Positions 16,705-24,878 of a stretch of 64,000 nucleotides of DNA are shown one piece after another. Source of the DNA: Ignavibacteria bacterium. Its GTDB lineage: Bacteria; Bacteroidota; Ignavibacteria; Tepidaquicellales; OLB5. A model generated the notes under the pieces. The model did not search any database. It saw nothing but the letters and a program-made list of their open reading frames with translations, and was not told the DNA's origin. Position 1 is the first letter of the stretch. Each line of letters begins with the position of its first letter. The translations under genes and the position numbers were made by a program. The stretch covers positions 46,412 through 110,411 of the forward strand of contig JAIOIK010000138.1 in assembly GCA_019912545.1 (NCBI GenBank), read 5' to 3'.

Positions 16705-17355
16705 TTAGTTTTGCTTTAGTTTTAATTTAATAATTCTGATCCTGAGATTCAGCATCCATATAAACAGCGCTGTAAATCCGGCCAAAGAGCTGAGGAATAC
16801 CGTCAGCATACCACTGTTCATTTTTATTTTTCCGCTTGAGTTTACGATCGGGTCCGGATGCAGGCTTTCGACAATGCGCGGGAATACAAAGATGAAAAAT
16901 GGAACAGTTACTCCGGCTAAAATTGAATAAACACTCGATAGCTTTGCGCGCTGTTCTTCGGATTCAATTGCGCTTCTGAGCGCAAAGTATGCGCCGTAAA
17001 CAAGTATCAGTACAAATATTGAGGTTTGGCGCGGATCCCAGTTCCAAAATGCGCCCCACTCGAACTTTGCCCATATTGCTCCCGTAACTGTTGCAAGTAT
17101 TGCGAACAAAAGTCCAAGCGCAGCCGATGATGCCGCTTTATAATCATACAATATATCACGCTTTCGAATATACTGCACTCCGTACACAAGCGCCATAATG
17201 AATGCGATCGTGCTTATCCATGCCGTTGGAACGTGGAAGTACAAAATTCTTGCTCTTTCTCCCATAGCGCCAACAGCGGGTATGGGCGCAAGTATCGCAA
17301 AACATATCACGGCGGAAAGCCACAGGAACAAAACGTATTTTAAAATTTTATCCAT
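16705..17355 (-). CDS. ccmC: Cytochrome c maturation heme-handling protein CcmC
   Basis: 216 residues with six hydrophobic segments. The tryptophan-rich WWD loop is W100-GAFWNWDPRQTS, and the two flanking His ligands fit H41 (FHVPTAW) and H166 (VESLHPDP). CcmC presents heme to CcmE. ccmD follows at once and ccmE after the hicBA insertion. ccmA, ccmB and ccmF are not in this window. The adjacent upstream gene (PH domain protein) ends 5 bp before, so the run could be transcribed from upstream of 17864. Confidence 0.93.
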   Translation of the reverse strand: MDKILKYVLFLWLSAVICFAILAPIPAVGAMGERARILYFHVPTAWISTIAFIMALVYGVQYIRKRDILYDYKAASSAALGLLFAILATVTGAIWAKFEWGAFWNWDPRQTSIFVLILVYGAYFALRSAIESEEQRAKLSSVYSILAGVTVPFFIFVFPRIVESLHPDPIVNSSGKIKMNSGMLTVFLSSLAGFTALFIWMLNLRIRIIKLKLKQN

Positions 17356-17360
17356 TTATA

Positions 17361-17864
17361 CTATAGGTTTTCAACTGTATCGTCATCATCAAGTACTTCA
17401 ATACCTCTAACTCGCTTAACATCGCGCCTTATCTCAACGCTCTTTCGAATATTATTCATGAGTTCTGCCGGTTTTGGCACTGCCCTCAGAAGAAAATTAG
17501 CTGTTGTTTTATCAGAGCTTGAAAGCGATATATTCCCCAGTTTAAATAATCTCTGCCAGAAAGGCTCATACATATCTACATCTCTTACCCTGTACAATTC
17601 CATAGCTTCGGTTTTCTTGGAAAATATTCCGGTCGTGTAAAATATCCTCTCGGTTGTAATTTTGTACCTGTGATTTTTAACTGTGATCCATTTTATAAAT
17701 ATATAAATTAGCGGGATAATCCCCAGCACGGCAGCCGGCGGGAAAAATAAAAGGCTAAGGAAACCTATAACAACTAAAACAATTCCCATTGAGATAAAAA
17801 TTCCGAAATTTAAAACCTGTGACTGAGAGCCTTCCCAGATTATTTCTTCAGTTGTTTCGTTCAT
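17361..17864 (-). CDS. Bacterial PH-domain membrane protein (bPH_2 / YdbS-like)
   Basis: 167 residues. Two adjacent hydrophobic segments (residues ~18-60) are followed by a PH-like domain with the marker YKITTERIFYTTGIFSKKTEAMELYRVRDVDM, then LGNISLSSSD and a RAVPKPAELMNNIRKSVE end. Such YdbS/DUF304 proteins are inner membrane proteins of unknown role. It is first in the minus-strand run leading to ccmC, but nothing indicates a role in cytochrome maturation. Confidence 0.85.
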   Translation of the reverse strand: MNETTEEIIWEGSQSQVLNFGIFISMGIVLVVIGFLSLLFFPPAAVLGIIPLIYIFIKWITVKNHRYKITTERIFYTTGIFSKKTEAMELYRVRDVDMYEPFWQRLFKLGNISLSSSDKTTANFLLRAVPKPAELMNNIRKSVEIRRDVKRVRGIEVLDDDDTVENL

Positions 17865-18027
17865 TTATTATCAATATTTGTCAGATTTTCCACTTTATTA
17901 AGTGTAAAAATAGCGATTATATCAATCATAAAAAATAATAATTGTCATACTAATTTATGACGGTAGTCATTTGGCTATACTTCACTTATTCAATTGTAAA
18001 AGAGTTATTATTTTATGAATTTACAGA

Positions 18028-19143
18028 GTGAAAATAGCCTTTTTATCGCCATTTTATCCATATCGCGGGGGGATTGCCCAGTTCAGCGATTCATTATACC
18101 TCGGGTTGACTAAAAATAATGAAGCTAAAGCCTTCAATTTTACCCGACAGTACCCCGGATTACTGTTTCCGGGTAAGACTCAGTTTGCCGACAAGGGTGA
18201 TGTTGACCGGCATATATCCGCCAACAGAGTGCTGGATAGCATTAATCCTTTTTCATTTTACAAAACAGCCCGCGAAATTATTAAGTATAAGCCTGATGTA
18301 GTTTTGATAAGTTACTGGATGCCATTTTTTGCTCCCGCTTTTGGAAAAATAGCAAAGCTGCTAAGGAAAAAAGGGATAAAGGTCACGGCTATACTGCATA
18401 ATGTTATAGCACATGAAAATCGCATTGGAGATAAAGCTCTTACAAAATATTTTTTCAATAACTGTGATGGTTTTGTGATACTGAACAAAGCATCTGAAAA
18501 AGACCTGCTTGAGTTAAAACCAGATGCAAAATATATTATTCACCCTCACCCTCTTTATGATCATTATGGCAATAAAATTGATAAGACTGAAGCAAGAAAG
18601 AAACTGAATATTCCTTCGGATAAAAAAGTAGTTTTGTTTTTTGGATTTATCAGGGATTACAAAGGGCTTGATCTTCTTATTGAATCAATGAAAAACCTTG
18701 ATGATAATTATTTGCTCCTTATTGCAGGCGAAGTGTATGGCAATTTTAAGAAGTATGACGAGTTAATTGATAAGCTTGGAGTAAGAAACAAAATTAACCT
18801 TCAGGTTAGATATATTCCTGAAGCTGAGATACCGCTATTCTTTTCGGCAAGTGATGTTTGTGTTTTACCATACCGCACGGCTACACAAAGCGGCATTGTG
18901 GGCATTGCGTATCACTTCGATCTCCCTGTTATTGCAACAAATGTTGGGGGACTTGCTGAAATGGTTGAAGATGGGAAAACCGGGATGGTTGTGGAAAATC
19001 CTACATCAGAAGAAATCAGTTCAGCAATTTTGCAGATATTCAATAATGACATCTACAAAAGTATGGTACCAGCTATAACAGAATACAGGAAAGTTCATTC
19101 ATGGAGTTCTTTTGCAGATAAAATTGTAAAATTGGCAAAATAA
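18028..19143 (+). CDS. GT4-type glycosyltransferase
   Basis: 371 residues from GTG 18028. The N-terminal GT-B domain opens MKIAFLSPFYPYRGGIAQFS, the glycine-rich acceptor loop. The C-terminal domain shows KVVLFFGFIRDYKGLDLLIE, the LPYRTATQSGIVGIAY stretch and PVIATNVGGLAEMVEDGKTG, the nucleotide-sugar binding site of family 4. The first Glu of the usual E-x7-E motif is replaced, as in several members acting on lipid-linked or short glycans. The substrate cannot be deduced. The gene stands alone with a 163-bp upstream gap. Confidence 0.9.
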   Translation: MKIAFLSPFYPYRGGIAQFSDSLYLGLTKNNEAKAFNFTRQYPGLLFPGKTQFADKGDVDRHISANRVLDSINPFSFYKTAREIIKYKPDVVLISYWMPFFAPAFGKIAKLLRKKGIKVTAILHNVIAHENRIGDKALTKYFFNNCDGFVILNKASEKDLLELKPDAKYIIHPHPLYDHYGNKIDKTEARKKLNIPSDKKVVLFFGFIRDYKGLDLLIESMKNLDDNYLLLIAGEVYGNFKKYDELIDKLGVRNKINLQVRYIPEAEIPLFFSASDVCVLPYRTATQSGIVGIAYHFDLPVIATNVGGLAEMVEDGKTGMVVENPTSEEISSAILQIFNNDIYKSMVPAITEYRKVHSWSSFADKIVKLAK

Positions 19144-19280
19144 GTACCTAATATTAGTGAATTTAAACCCTATGAATGTGTTTAGGAATTTCAGGTAGTT
19201 TTTCTATTGTCTATTCGGTTGAATTTGATTTCTATCATCCCTATATTTACTATCTTTTCCGGAAAAATTTAAACTATATT

Positions 19281-20948
19281 ATGAAAACAACTGTATTTGT
19301 TTTGTTGGTTGCATTATGTGCAACAGTTTATTCAAACTATACTGATAACAATTATGTAAAGGGTGAAGTTATTATCATGCTTAAACCAGGAGAGTTATCA
19401 GATAATCTAACTAAATCATTCGGCTTCATAAACCTTAGGGTCAAAGAATCAGTAGTTGACTACATGAATATCTGGCTTTTTGAATATGACGATTCTAAAA
19501 TAGAATCTACAGTAATTCTAACTGAGCTCAGAAAGAACAGGTATGTTGCTATTGCCCAGATGAATCACTATATAAACGAGCGTTCTGTGGTTACACCCAA
19601 CGATCCCAGCTTTGGACTGCAATGGGGAATGAATAATACTGGGCAGACCATACAGGGCTCTCCGGGAACACCTGATGCAGATATAGATGCACCCGAAGCA
19701 TGGGGACTTAATACAAGCGGATTGACTGCTGCCGGTGATACAATTGTTGTTGCAATTGTTGATGGCGGTTTCTATCTCACTCATCCGGATATAAAATTCT
19801 GGAAAAATTACAATGAAATACCTTCTAACGGAATTGATGATGATCTTAACGGTTATATTGATGATGTTAATGGATGGAACGCAGTAAGTAATAACGGCAA
19901 CCTTGGCTCAAGCACTCACGGTTCACATTGTTCAGGGATTGCGGGCGCACGCGGCAATAATTCTCTTGGCGTAAGCGGGGTAAACTGGAATGTGCAGATA
20001 ATGGGCGTACAGGGTTCAACCAGCCAGGAAGTTGTTGCATTAAGAGCATACGGATACTGCCTGAAACAGAGGATGATGTACAATCAAACTAACGGCCTAA
20101 AAGGGGCATTTGTTGTTGTAACCAGTTCATCTTTTGGCGTAGATTACGGTCAGCCCGCCAATTACCCGTTGTGGTGTGCTTTTTACGACTCCCTTGGAGT
20201 AAATGGTATATTAAGCGCAGGGGCAACTGCCAACCTTAATATAAATATTGATAATACCGGTGATATACCGACTGCTTGTCCCAGCGACTGGCTTATTACG
20301 GTTACAAATACAACTAATACAGACGCGAAAAATTCGGGCGCTGCTTATGGTTTAACAACTATTGATTTGGGTGCCCCGGGAACGAATGTATATTCAACTA
20401 CTTCAGCGGGCAATTATGCAAATATGACCGGTACCTCAATGGCTACGCCTCATGTTGCAGGTGCAGTTGCATTTATGTATTCAGTTGCACCTCTTTCATG
20501 GATACAACAATACAAATTAACTCCGGGGCCTTATGCACTGCAGGTAAAACAGAATATAATGCAAGGTGTAGACATAAAGCCATCAATGGTAAACACTGTA
20601 TCTGGCGGCAGGCTGAATCTTTACAACAGCGCGCTTTTGATGCAAAACTTAACTCCGGTGAATGGAAATAATTCTGAGGTTCCTGTAAACTATAAATTGT
20701 ACCAGAATTATCCGAATCCTTTTAACCCAACAACAGTAATAACTTTTGATATGCCAAAAGAAGGTTTCGCAAGCCTGAAAATATATAATGCTTTAGGACA
20801 GGAAGTTGCAGTACTTGCAGAGGGAATAATACAGGCCGGTATTCAGCATAAAGTATTTAACGCACAGAACTTGCCAAGCGGCATTTATTTCTATAAGCTT
20901 ATTACTGATGGATTCACAGATGTTAAGAAGATGTCACTGATAAAATAA
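19281..20948 (+). CDS. Secreted subtilisin-like serine protease with T9SS sorting domain
   Basis: 555 residues from ATG 19281; the longer frame from 19176 adds a hydrophobic but unrelated leader and is rejected because MKTTVFVLLVALCATVYS is a proper signal peptide. A propeptide-like region (25-100) is followed by the S8 catalytic domain: Asp161 (VVAIVDGGF), His213 (STHGSHCSG) and Ser386 (GTSMATPHVAG). NYPNPFNPTT begins near residue 476 and leads to a sorting domain ending FTDVKKMSLIK. The product should be exported by type IX secretion and act outside the cell on proteins. Its sorting domain and terminator resemble those of the next gene. Confidence 0.93.
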   Translation: MKTTVFVLLVALCATVYSNYTDNNYVKGEVIIMLKPGELSDNLTKSFGFINLRVKESVVDYMNIWLFEYDDSKIESTVILTELRKNRYVAIAQMNHYINERSVVTPNDPSFGLQWGMNNTGQTIQGSPGTPDADIDAPEAWGLNTSGLTAAGDTIVVAIVDGGFYLTHPDIKFWKNYNEIPSNGIDDDLNGYIDDVNGWNAVSNNGNLGSSTHGSHCSGIAGARGNNSLGVSGVNWNVQIMGVQGSTSQEVVALRAYGYCLKQRMMYNQTNGLKGAFVVVTSSSFGVDYGQPANYPLWCAFYDSLGVNGILSAGATANLNINIDNTGDIPTACPSDWLITVTNTTNTDAKNSGAAYGLTTIDLGAPGTNVYSTTSAGNYANMTGTSMATPHVAGAVAFMYSVAPLSWIQQYKLTPGPYALQVKQNIMQGVDIKPSMVNTVSGGRLNLYNSALLMQNLTPVNGNNSEVPVNYKLYQNYPNPFNPTTVITFDMPKEGFASLKIYNALGQEVAVLAEGIIQAGIQHKVFNAQNLPSGIYFYKLITDGFTDVKKMSLIK

Positions 20949-20974
20949 TTCTGAACTGATTTTTTGGTTGAAAA

Positions 20975-20998
20975 GGGGGTCAATTGGCCTCCTTTTTT
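20975..20998 (+). terminator. Rho-independent terminator
   Basis: GGGGGTC (20975-20981) pairs with GGCCTCC (20986-20992) with wobble pairs, followed by TTTTTT. It closely resembles the terminator at 23374-23398. Confidence 0.75.
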
Positions 20999-21132
20999 AT
21001 TGGATTATTATCAATTTTCCCTGTTTTCCTTTGCAAAGACGGCGGGTTTCAATCATCATCGGGATTTTGGTTAATTAAATTAATAAATGTATTCTTATAT
21101 TTATGTAATCAGGCAGCTCAAAATATATAAAT

Positions 21133-23346
21133 ATGAAATCTATTTTATTGCTTACTGTTTTCACTCTAAGTTTCGTTTTAAATCACGCTTTTGCAGGCAA
21201 TGACGCATCTGTGAATGTACTTTCCAACAGCGGGTCCAAAACTACTCTAAATGTACATTTGGATGGTATAAATTCTGAGAAGAAAATTGCAGGTGATGGA
21301 CAGAGCTATGATCTTATTTCCTGCGGAAACTATACCTCGCTGGGAGAAACCGGACAAGCCTCACTTCCTGTAATAATGAAGTTTGTACAGATACCGAACA
21401 ATAAGCAGGTTCATATTACTGTGTTAAGTTCCAGTTCAATTTCTAAAAGCAATTTTGAACTGCTCCCCTATCAAACGCCGCCGCTTAGAAATTCAATATC
21501 AAAACAAAGCTTCGTAAAAGATAAAGCTTATTATTCCTCAGCGTCTTTTATGCCGGAACAGATTGTTCAGCTTAAGGAAATTGCAGTTATATCGGGAGTA
21601 AGGATCGCAGTCATTACAATTAATCCGGTTCAGTATAATCCTTCCACTAATGAGATCCGAATATATAATGAAATTACATTTGAGTTGGGCTATTCAGGTT
21701 TCTCGGATAACAATAATCCTTCAAGTCCGGCAAAAATTTCAGGCTTTTTTAATAACACCTTAAGTAAAACGATCATCAATTATGAGCCGGATCTTGCTTC
21801 TGTTATTTCACCAAGTATGCTCGTAATCTGTGCTGATGGTTTGTTTAATGGTGCAGGTCAATACGCAAACTGGAAGAACAGACAGGGAATCAAAACAAGT
21901 CTTTATAAAAAATCAGAATTAGGTTTTGGCAGCACTCCAACAGCCGAGAATGTGAAGGCTTTTCTGCAAGCAGAATACAACGGGTCTAACAGGCCTGATT
22001 ATGTTGTATTAATTGGCGATGCCGCAGGCTCAAATACAATGCCTTGGTTTACAGTTGGCTCAGATAAGACTGACCATCCATTCAGCTGCCTTGACGGAAG
22101 CGATTTACTGCCCGATATAGTACTTTCAAGAATATCTGTTCAAACAGATGCCGAGCTTGTAACCGAAGTGAACAGGCTTATGCAGTATGAAATAAGTCCG
22201 TTTATGGGCCAGACCGACTGGTTCAAACGGGCACTGGTTTGTTTCAGCGCTGATGGAATTGACCCGATCAACGGACAGGTTGCCCGCAGTGTATTTATGG
22301 ATGAAGGCGGTTTCACAAATGTAGATATGGTCTCTTCAAACCAGGGTTCGATGATAACGGGATACAAAAATCCGGGCATAAGCTGGGTTTGGTTTATCGG
22401 TCATGGCGCCCCTGACCGGTGGGCAATACCATCTTGGCACATGAGCAATATGCCCAATCTGACGTATGGCACAAAGTCACCTAACATTATAGCGATCAAT
22501 TGCGCAAATAACGATCTTGACTGGGGCAACAGTTTTGGTGAAGAATACATGAAGCGTTCGACATCTAATGCACCTTCAAATTATTTCGGGTTTACCGAAA
22601 ACTGCGCGTTCTATACCACAGACACTCTTGGCAGGGCAATGCTTTATGCGTATTTCAGGCATGACCTGTGCAACATGGGCCTGATGATGAATTACGGAAA
22701 GATAACAGCTTACCAGTACTTTAGTGGTAATCAAACCGTACAGGAGACAAATAACCAGGCAATGCTTCTTGGTGACCCAAGCCAGATCTCATGGTCAGAT
22801 ATTCCGAAGAATCTTGACGTTGTTTATTCAGTTGAAGTCGGTAATTCCTCTTTAATCAATGTAAAATATACCACAAGTAACATAAACGGCGCGCTGATCG
22901 GAGTTAGCCAAAGCGGCCAATTAAAAGCTTCAGGATATACTAACTCAAACGGTGATTTTATCATTGCAGCAGGCGTCCTTAATAATGGCCTGCCGGTAGA
23001 TGTGGTAGTATCAGGGAAAAACCTTAAAACATGGGATGGAAGCTTCGGATTAACGGGAGTAACCGGTAACACTCTCATACCTGAGAGTTTTGCACTTCAT
23101 CAGAATTACCCGAATCCGTTTAATCCGATAACTAATATTAAGTATGATATTGCTAAGGCCGGATTTGTTTCGCTGAAAATATATGATGTATTGGGAAAGG
23201 AAGCTGCTACGCTTATCAACGGAGAAGTTATAGCAGGAAGTTATGAGTATGAGTTTGACGCTTCCGGCCTGCCTTCGGGCGTGTATTTCTATAGACTTGT
23301 TACTGATGGATTTAAAGATGTTAAGAAGATGTCATTGATAAAATAA
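21133..23346 (+). CDS. Gingipain-like (C25 family) secreted cysteine protease with T9SS sorting domain
   Basis: 737 residues. A signal peptide (MKSILLLTVFTLSFVLNHAFA) is followed by a long propeptide-like beta domain, then the caspase-like C25 domain. MLVICADGLFNGAGQYANWKNRQG opens it, YVVLIGDAAGS and DLLPDIVLSRISV follow, then the catalytic dyad His424 (WFIGHGAPDRW) and Cys457 (IIAINCANND). NYPNPFNPIT near residue 658 opens a C-terminal sorting domain ending FKDVKKMSLIK. Gingipains are the classic type IX cargo. Substrate preference (Arg, Lys or other) cannot be read by eye. Confidence 0.92.
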   Translation: MKSILLLTVFTLSFVLNHAFAGNDASVNVLSNSGSKTTLNVHLDGINSEKKIAGDGQSYDLISCGNYTSLGETGQASLPVIMKFVQIPNNKQVHITVLSSSSISKSNFELLPYQTPPLRNSISKQSFVKDKAYYSSASFMPEQIVQLKEIAVISGVRIAVITINPVQYNPSTNEIRIYNEITFELGYSGFSDNNNPSSPAKISGFFNNTLSKTIINYEPDLASVISPSMLVICADGLFNGAGQYANWKNRQGIKTSLYKKSELGFGSTPTAENVKAFLQAEYNGSNRPDYVVLIGDAAGSNTMPWFTVGSDKTDHPFSCLDGSDLLPDIVLSRISVQTDAELVTEVNRLMQYEISPFMGQTDWFKRALVCFSADGIDPINGQVARSVFMDEGGFTNVDMVSSNQGSMITGYKNPGISWVWFIGHGAPDRWAIPSWHMSNMPNLTYGTKSPNIIAINCANNDLDWGNSFGEEYMKRSTSNAPSNYFGFTENCAFYTTDTLGRAMLYAYFRHDLCNMGLMMNYGKITAYQYFSGNQTVQETNNQAMLLGDPSQISWSDIPKNLDVVYSVEVGNSSLINVKYTTSNINGALIGVSQSGQLKASGYTNSNGDFIIAAGVLNNGLPVDVVVSGKNLKTWDGSFGLTGVTGNTLIPESFALHQNYPNPFNPITNIKYDIAKAGFVSLKIYDVLGKEAATLINGEVIAGSYEYEFDASGLPSGVYFYRLVTDGFKDVKKMSLIK

Positions 23347-23673
23347 TTCTGATTTGAATTTTATGATTGTGAAGGAGGTCAAATTGGCCTCCTTTTTTAT
23401 GGATTATTGTCATTTGATTTTTTGTTTTTACTTACTAATTTTGTTCAAATGAACTTGGAGGTAATTGCGGGTTAACAAATACTCTTTTTCTTTTCACAAC
23501 AAAAAATAAAAGGAGCAAATATGTTAACCCGTATTTTTCGTTTGTCCGACTGATTTACCATTCCCTTTTTTATTAATTTCAGCGTATTTTTCGGGATAAT
23601 GAGATTTAATTTGTTGTATTAAATGAATATTTGATTATTTAATATTACTGAAATAAACGGGGTCAAAGTTTGT
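23347..23673. other. 327-bp intergenic region with terminator, inverted repeat and mini-ORF
   Basis: After the terminator (23374-23398) there is a 10-bp inverted repeat, CGGGTTAACA (23468-23477) and TGTTAACCCG (23522-23531). The right arm overlaps a 10-codon frame (ATG 23521, TGA at 23551-23553) preceded by a good AGGAG at 23511-23515. No TAnnTTTG box is evident before 23674; CAAAGTTTG ends 2 nt before its ATG. Confidence 0.5.
23374..23398 (+). terminator. Rho-independent terminator
   Basis: GGAGGTC (23374-23380) pairs with GGCCTCC (23386-23392), loop AAATT, followed by TTTTTT. Confidence 0.85.
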
Positions 23674-24384
23674 ATGGTTAAAAACTCATTTCTCTTAGCA
23701 GTACTATTAATTCTGCTTATAACTTCATTTACTTACGCACAATCCACTGAGATCACAATTCCCGAAAGCGGATATACCGAAATCTGCGGTAAGATGCTGA
23801 TGATAGACGGTATCTGGATGAGTGAAGGAATTATCAGGGCGGATATTTCCATCCTAGACTCACCTAACTCAAAGCCCATTACAGGCGGGTACAAAGGCGG
23901 TGACGAAATTACGATTTCAAGCGAAGAAGGATGTACTTATTACGTTTTTGCAATAACAAAGTCAGGATTGATGGACAGTAAAGGGACTGTTGTTTTATCG
24001 AAATATATTCCGGTTCCTGCTTTACATGTATGTGGAGACAGTTTGATCTTTTATGAAACCAGAGGCTATAAGATTGACGGCCTGGATTGGCACGTTACTT
24101 CTATAAAAGAAGGGGACGGCGGCAAACTTGAGGCGGAGATCAATATCACATATAATACTTCTATAATTGAAAATCTCTATTTGAAGGAAAATGATTTCCT
24201 TTGGCTTGGAGATTGCCTGTACGAGGTTAAGCACATATACAAATCATTTGTGACAAGCAGTGATAAAACAAGGAAGCCACTGGAAGGAAGAATAAGTATG
24301 ACTAAGATTTCGGATTATACATACTCAACCGGACCGGTTATAAAAGGTGAAGATATTAATAAACCAATTGATCATAAAAAATGA
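23674..24384 (+). CDS. Secreted protein with two internal repeats, function unknown
   Basis: 236 residues. A signal peptide (MVKNSFLLAVLLILLITSFT, cleaved after YAQ) is followed by two copies of an unrecognised unit. Unit 1 runs about 36-98: (I)CGKML at Cys38, a glycine/aspartate turn, GGDEITIS, and GCTYYVFAITKS with Cys87. Unit 2 runs about 118-192: (V)CGDSL at Cys120 through a longer loop to LGDCLYEVKHIYKS with Cys181. Each unit keeps one Cys pair that could form a disulphide in the periplasm. The stop overlaps the DinB start (ATGA), so translation is coupled. The link of an exported protein with DinB and photolyase genes is unexplained. Confidence 0.8.
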   Translation: MVKNSFLLAVLLILLITSFTYAQSTEITIPESGYTEICGKMLMIDGIWMSEGIIRADISILDSPNSKPITGGYKGGDEITISSEEGCTYYVFAITKSGLMDSKGTVVLSKYIPVPALHVCGDSLIFYETRGYKIDGLDWHVTSIKEGDGGKLEAEINITYNTSIIENLYLKENDFLWLGDCLYEVKHIYKSFVTSSDKTRKPLEGRISMTKISDYTYSTGPVIKGEDINKPIDHKK

Positions 24385-24878
24385 ATGATCTTTTATTAAA
24401 TTACGCGAAATACAATCTCTGGGCAAACAAACGTATCACGGATAAATTTAAAGACCTCAGCGTTGAGGCTTGGATTAAAGAACAAAAGAGCAGTTTCCCG
24501 TCACTGCGGCAAACTCTCCTGCATATTTATGATGCCGAAACCATCTGGTACAACCGCCTTATCGGCATTTCTTTAACAAAATGGCCGAGTGAAAGACTTA
24601 AATGCACAAAGGAAGAAGCCACCCAGCTTATGCTTGAAGCCTCGAAGAACCTGGTGGAATTTTTAAATGTTTTGACAAGCGAAAACCTGAACCTGTTCTG
24701 TGATTTCAGAAGTCTTGAAGGCAAAGAGTATTCAATGAAAGTTTACGACCTGATCCATCATTGTTTGAATCACTCTACTTATCACCGGGGACAGTTAGTT
24801 ACCATGCTTAGAAATCTTGATATAGATGATATTCCTTCAACGGATTATATTGCATATTTAAGGCAGAATGGACAGTAA
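24381..24878 (+). CDS. DinB family protein
   Basis: 165 residues. A four-helix DinB/YfiT fold is indicated by LLNYAKYNLWANKRI at the N-terminus, the metal ligand His48 (TLLHIYDAE) and the pair His131 and His135 in CLNHSTYHRGQLV. Family members are metal-binding, some acting as thiol S-transferases; many were found as DNA damage-induced genes. It overlaps the preceding gene by 4 bp and the photolyase gene by 11 bp. The arrangement suggests one transcript induced or used together. Confidence 0.92.
   Translation: MNDLLLNYAKYNLWANKRITDKFKDLSVEAWIKEQKSSFPSLRQTLLHIYDAETIWYNRLIGISLTKWPSERLKCTKEEATQLMLEASKNLVEFLNVLTSENLNLFCDFRSLEGKEYSMKVYDLIHHCLNHSTYHRGQLVTMLRNLDIDDIPSTDYIAYLRQNGQ

Noticed and set aside
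19176..19280. Upstream extension of the subtilisin-like protease
   Set aside because: The signal peptide begins at ATG 19281; the extra 35 residues are not a normal leader.
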